Position numbers and translations under genes: made by a program. Shown here in pieces: positions 33,143 through 34,170 of a DNA stretch of 34,170 nucleotides (positions within the stretch are counted from its first letter, which is position 1; each line of letters opens with the position of its first letter). Source of the stretch: Phaeodactylibacter sp. Its GTDB lineage: Bacteria > Bacteroidota > Bacteroidia > Chitinophagales > Saprospiraceae. The stretch spans positions 1 to 34,170 of the forward strand of contig JAGFJE010000243.1 in the NCBI GenBank assembly GCA_024103175.1, in the 5' to 3' direction. The notes under the pieces were generated by a model. The model did not search any database. It saw only the letters and a program-made list of their open reading frames with translations, and was not told where the DNA came from.

Positions 33143-33554
33143 AAACAGATATATTCCCAACGTGCTTCGCCAGGAAGTAGCGGAACTTGCTGGCTTTCGA
33201 TGTGAATATTGCCGACGGCCGGAAGAAGACTCCTTCTTCAAATTCCAAATAGATCATATTATCAGCCTCAAACATGGAGGGAGCAGTACATTGGAAAACC
33301 TTGCCTTTTGTTGCCCGATATGCAATGCCAACAAAGGAACGGATCTTGGCACCATTCTGGACGATGAAGATGTAGTCGTCCGGTTATTCCATCCCAGAAA
33401 ACAAAATTGGTTTGACCACTTTGAGGTTTCCAAAGAAGGGGTCATTTCTTCCAAAACGGATATTGGTAAGGCTACTATTAAGGTCTTGTCGCTAAATGCA
33501 CTTGATCGGATTATAGAGCGGATAGACCTGATCAAAGCAGGGTATTATCCCTGA
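33135..33554 (+). CDS. HNH endonuclease
   Basis: The 139-residue protein has the HNH/McrA core with zinc-type cysteines: C23-x2-C26 (CEYC), IDHI (D40-H41), H47, N55, and C60/C63 (CCPIC), followed by NANKG. A C-terminal LFHPRKQNWFDHFE block is typical of the single-domain HNH proteins that follow small acidic ORFs. ATG 33135 is the natural start and overlaps the upstream stop. It is convergent with the helicase-type gene, one base apart. The target DNA is unknown; homing, defence or toxin roles are all possible. Confidence 0.9.
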   Translation: MSKNRYIPNVLRQEVAELAGFRCEYCRRPEEDSFFKFQIDHIISLKHGGSSTLENLAFCCPICNANKGTDLGTILDDEDVVVRLFHPRKQNWFDHFEVSKEGVISSKTDIGKATIKVLSLNALDRIIERIDLIKAGYYP

Positions 33555-33555
33555 T

Positions 33556-34170
33556 TTATTCTGGCGCTTCAACCCGTATTTCCGCCTTCACCATCTTAAT
33601 CTCCCCGTAAGAATACGCATTGTCAAAATGGACTCTTACCTCTCCGAGCCCGGCTTCCGGGTGTTCCTCCAGATACGCCCGGATCTTATCGACGGCCTCC
33701 GCGGGCATGGCCTCCGCTGCGCTTAGTTCTCCCAGCCCGATGTAGTGCGCCAGGTGGCCTTCGATGGTGGACGCAACCAGTCCGCGCTCTTCGGCGATCT
33801 CCGGGATGGTTTTGCCGGAGCGGAACATTTCGTAGCTGATCTTTTTGGTGTCCGGTTTCGGCGGTTTTTTGGCTTCTGCTTCCACGCCGGCCAGGGGCAG
33901 GGTATCGGTGGCGATCTCCTTTTCCGAGCAATATTTTTCGATAAGCCCGATGAGTTCTACTCCGTATTTTTTGATCCTTCCCTTGCCAATGCCGTGGATC
34001 TTTTTCAGCTGGGGGTCTGTCAGCGGCAGCTTTTCCGCCAGATCGAGCAGGGAGCGGGTGGGCAGCACCATGTACAGGTCGACGCCTTCTGTGTCGGCGG
34101 TGTCGCTGCGCCATTGCACCAGGCGGGCGTACAGCTCCGGGTGGGCGGTGTCTTTGGGGGAGGCCGGTTG
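33556..34170 (-). CDS. C-terminal part of an HRDC-domain helicase-type protein (5' end outside window)
   Basis: The frame stays open to the window edge (PKDTAHPELYARLVQW before the first GTG), so about 204 residues are visible. An HRDC domain (about TRSLLDLAEKLP to LIGLIEKY, with KIHGIGKGRIKKYG) is followed by an HTH_40-type helix-turn-helix (ISYEMFRSGKTIPEIAEERG) and a helical tail. This combination occurs at the C-terminus of RecQ-like and PIF1-like DNA helicases of Bacteroidota; the motor domains lie outside, so the two cannot be separated here. Confidence 0.82.
   Translation of the reverse strand, partial: QPASPKDTAHPELYARLVQWRSDTADTEGVDLYMVLPTRSLLDLAEKLPLTDPQLKKIHGIGKGRIKKYGVELIGLIEKYCSEKEIATDTLPLAGVEAEAKKPPKPDTKKISYEMFRSGKTIPEIAEERGLVASTIEGHLAHYIGLGELSAAEAMPAEAVDKIRAYLEEHPEAGLGEVRVHFDNAYSYGEIKMVKAEIRVEAPE

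Noticed and set aside
1..34170. tRNA or rRNA genes
   Set aside because: I looked for the T-loop GTTCGAATC-type text and rRNA landmarks by eye and found none; a covariance-model scan would be decisive.

Overview
The window looks like chromosomal DNA of a moderately GC-rich member of the Bacteroidota, most likely a Saprospiraceae/Lewinella-type lineage. The evidence is a type IX secretion (T9SS) C-terminal sorting domain on a BNR-repeat protein, a PorE-like TPR/PD40/OmpA protein, a DUF6089-type beta-barrel, a BlaI/M56 sensor pair, a DUF6624 protein, and several upstream regions with the Bacteroidota -7 promoter element TANNTTTG. No rRNA, tRNA, CRISPR array, transposase or phage gene was seen. 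The lineage call is inference; no marker gene is present.

Layout. 1-4.5 kb: the end of an unidentified gene, a stand-alone alpha/alpha-toroid (terpene-cyclase-like) protein, a HemG-like flavodoxin, a divergent methyltransferase, then DUF2007 and msrB and a minus-strand beta-barrel. Three TGAC-N4-GTCA dyads lie in the intergenic spaces of this part. 4.7-5.9 kb: CorA. 6.0-14.6 kb: a sulfur block with a CstB-like persulfide dioxygenase/rhodanese, a SulP anion transporter, a fused four-cluster ferredoxin/NrfD membrane subunit, and a cytoplasmic-type molybdopterin catalytic subunit ending at a strong terminator. These fit a route from persulfide to sulfite to sulfate, with sulfate export. 14.7-18.7 kb: minus-strand genes for a small secreted protein, a GxxExxY protein, a TetR regulator and a GH3 lipoprotein. 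18.8-25.1 kb: an Lrp regulator divergent from a Cys/Met PLP lyase, a T9SS-exported BNR protein, an HD-domain protein and an alpha/beta hydrolase. 25.1-28.8 kb: a lipoprotein and the PorE-like protein, both on minus. 28.9-32.8 kb: BlaI repressor, M56 peptidase and DUF6624 protein behind a 47-bp operator-like dyad. 32.9-34.2 kb: a small acidic protein overlapping an HNH nuclease, then the C-terminus of an HRDC-containing helicase-type protein running off the window.

The most interesting points are the sulfur-oxidation block with its fused FeS/NrfD subunit, the TGAC-N4-GTCA site set, the 55-bp dyad before the molybdoenzyme genes, the 47-bp dyad at blaI, the palindromic repeat family that supplies the last residues of the OmpA-type protein, the repeat arrays at 7.5-7.8 kb and 15.2-15.3 kb, and the acidic-protein/HNH pair. 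All functional assignments are from motif reading by eye; no database search was possible.
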